Part shown: positions 63,868 through 64,000 of the stretch, in pieces | How positions within the stretch are numbered: position 1 is the stretch's first letter | Layout: each line of letters begins with the position of its first letter | NCBI RefSeq assembly: GCF_001619875.1 | Contig: NZ_LRFC01000039.1 | Coordinates: forward strand, 62,001 to 126,000 | DNA: 64,000 nt | Direction: 5' to 3' | Source: Fictibacillus phosphorivorans | GTDB lineage: Bacteria; Bacillota; Bacilli; Bacillales; Fictibacillaceae | Translations under genes and position numbers: made by a program | The notes under the pieces: generated by a model | The model's input: the letters and a program-made list of their open reading frames with translations, nothing else | Database searches by the model: none | Told to the model about the DNA's origin: nothing

Positions 63868-64000
63868 ATGCGTTATATTTGGACGTTAATTTGGTCTTTA
63901 TTATTAAGCAATATGATTTTTTATGTGCTTGTTTCAATGCAAGGCGGAACATTCGATTTTGTAAAAGCTTCTATTTTTGGAGTAATATTTACAGTCGTTA
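63868..64000 (+). CDS. yjzD: YjzD-like membrane protein, N-terminal part (cut by window end)
   Basis: ATG 63868 follows AAAGAGGTGA. The visible 44 residues begin MRYIWTLIWSLLLSNMIFYVL and continue with a second hydrophobic run (ASIFGVIFTVV), the two-helix DUF2929 arrangement. Divergent from yjaU, the gene order I recall in B. subtilis. Confidence 0.8.
   Translation, partial: MRYIWTLIWSLLLSNMIFYVLVSMQGGTFDFVKASIFGVIFTVV

Overview
The window looks like the chromosome of a low-GC, endospore-forming Bacillaceae (a Fictibacillus- or Bacillus-like species; the genus is inference). Much of the gene content and order matches, from memory, the Bacillus subtilis yjcH-yjcG-yjcF to yjaU-comZ-yjzD stretch. 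No rRNA, tRNA, IS element, phage or CRISPR array was seen.

Layout. (1) 1-3.4 kb: end of yjcH, then yjcG and yjcF, a DUF421 membrane protein, a metallo-beta-lactamase-fold hydrolase and a small unknown gene. (2) 3.5-10.6 kb: an unusual block of probable spore-surface proteins: a Ser/His-rich protein, a coiled-coil protein, a Cys-containing multidomain protein, an unknown two-gene operon, a protein made of six 14-residue His/Cys/Trp repeats, two paralogous CsxC/SPOCS-like coat proteins (one with a 14-cysteine insertion) and a small Cys-rich protein. As I recall, B. subtilis has cotVWXYZ and cotO near this position. (3) 10.6-27.5 kb: a glycan cluster with nine glycosyltransferases in four paralogous sets, two galE-type epimerases, UDP-galactopyranose mutase, a sugar-1-phosphate nucleotidyltransferase, UDP-glucose dehydrogenase plus a UDP-glucuronate decarboxylase-like enzyme (a route to UDP-xylose), a methyltransferase and a PIG-L deacetylase. 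Two promoter-like sequences match the sigma-K consensus, so the cluster may decorate the spore surface. This is the most distinctive part of the window.

(4) 27.5-48 kb: mostly conserved housekeeping genes. These include fabI with a FapR-like operator, yjbQ, a RodA/FtsW protein, prpE, the yjbL-yjbM-nadF-yjbO operon, yjbK-cwlQ, yjbI-spxH, pepF, coiA, mecA, yjbE (TerC family), spx and yjbC. Interspersed are small unannotated-looking ORFs, an orphan UbiD-type decarboxylase and an HD-domain protein. spx, its ClpXP adaptor spxH, and the ClpC adaptor and ComK regulator mecA lie within about 7 kb, along with coiA, and comZ lies at the far end.

(5) 48-64 kb: degV, the oppABCDF oligopeptide permease (with an 18-bp palindrome upstream and an attenuator-like hairpin after oppA), a DUF3899 membrane protein, T-box-controlled trpS, yjbA, fabH-fabF with a FapR-like operator, a YppG-like protein, comZ, an epimerase-like gene, yjaU, a 36-residue ORF and the start of yjzD. 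Two intergenic regions carry short GC-richer tandem repeats, and two others carry remnants of a dispersed Bacillaceae repeat.

Starts were chosen by ribosome binding site and family alignment from memory. No database search was run.
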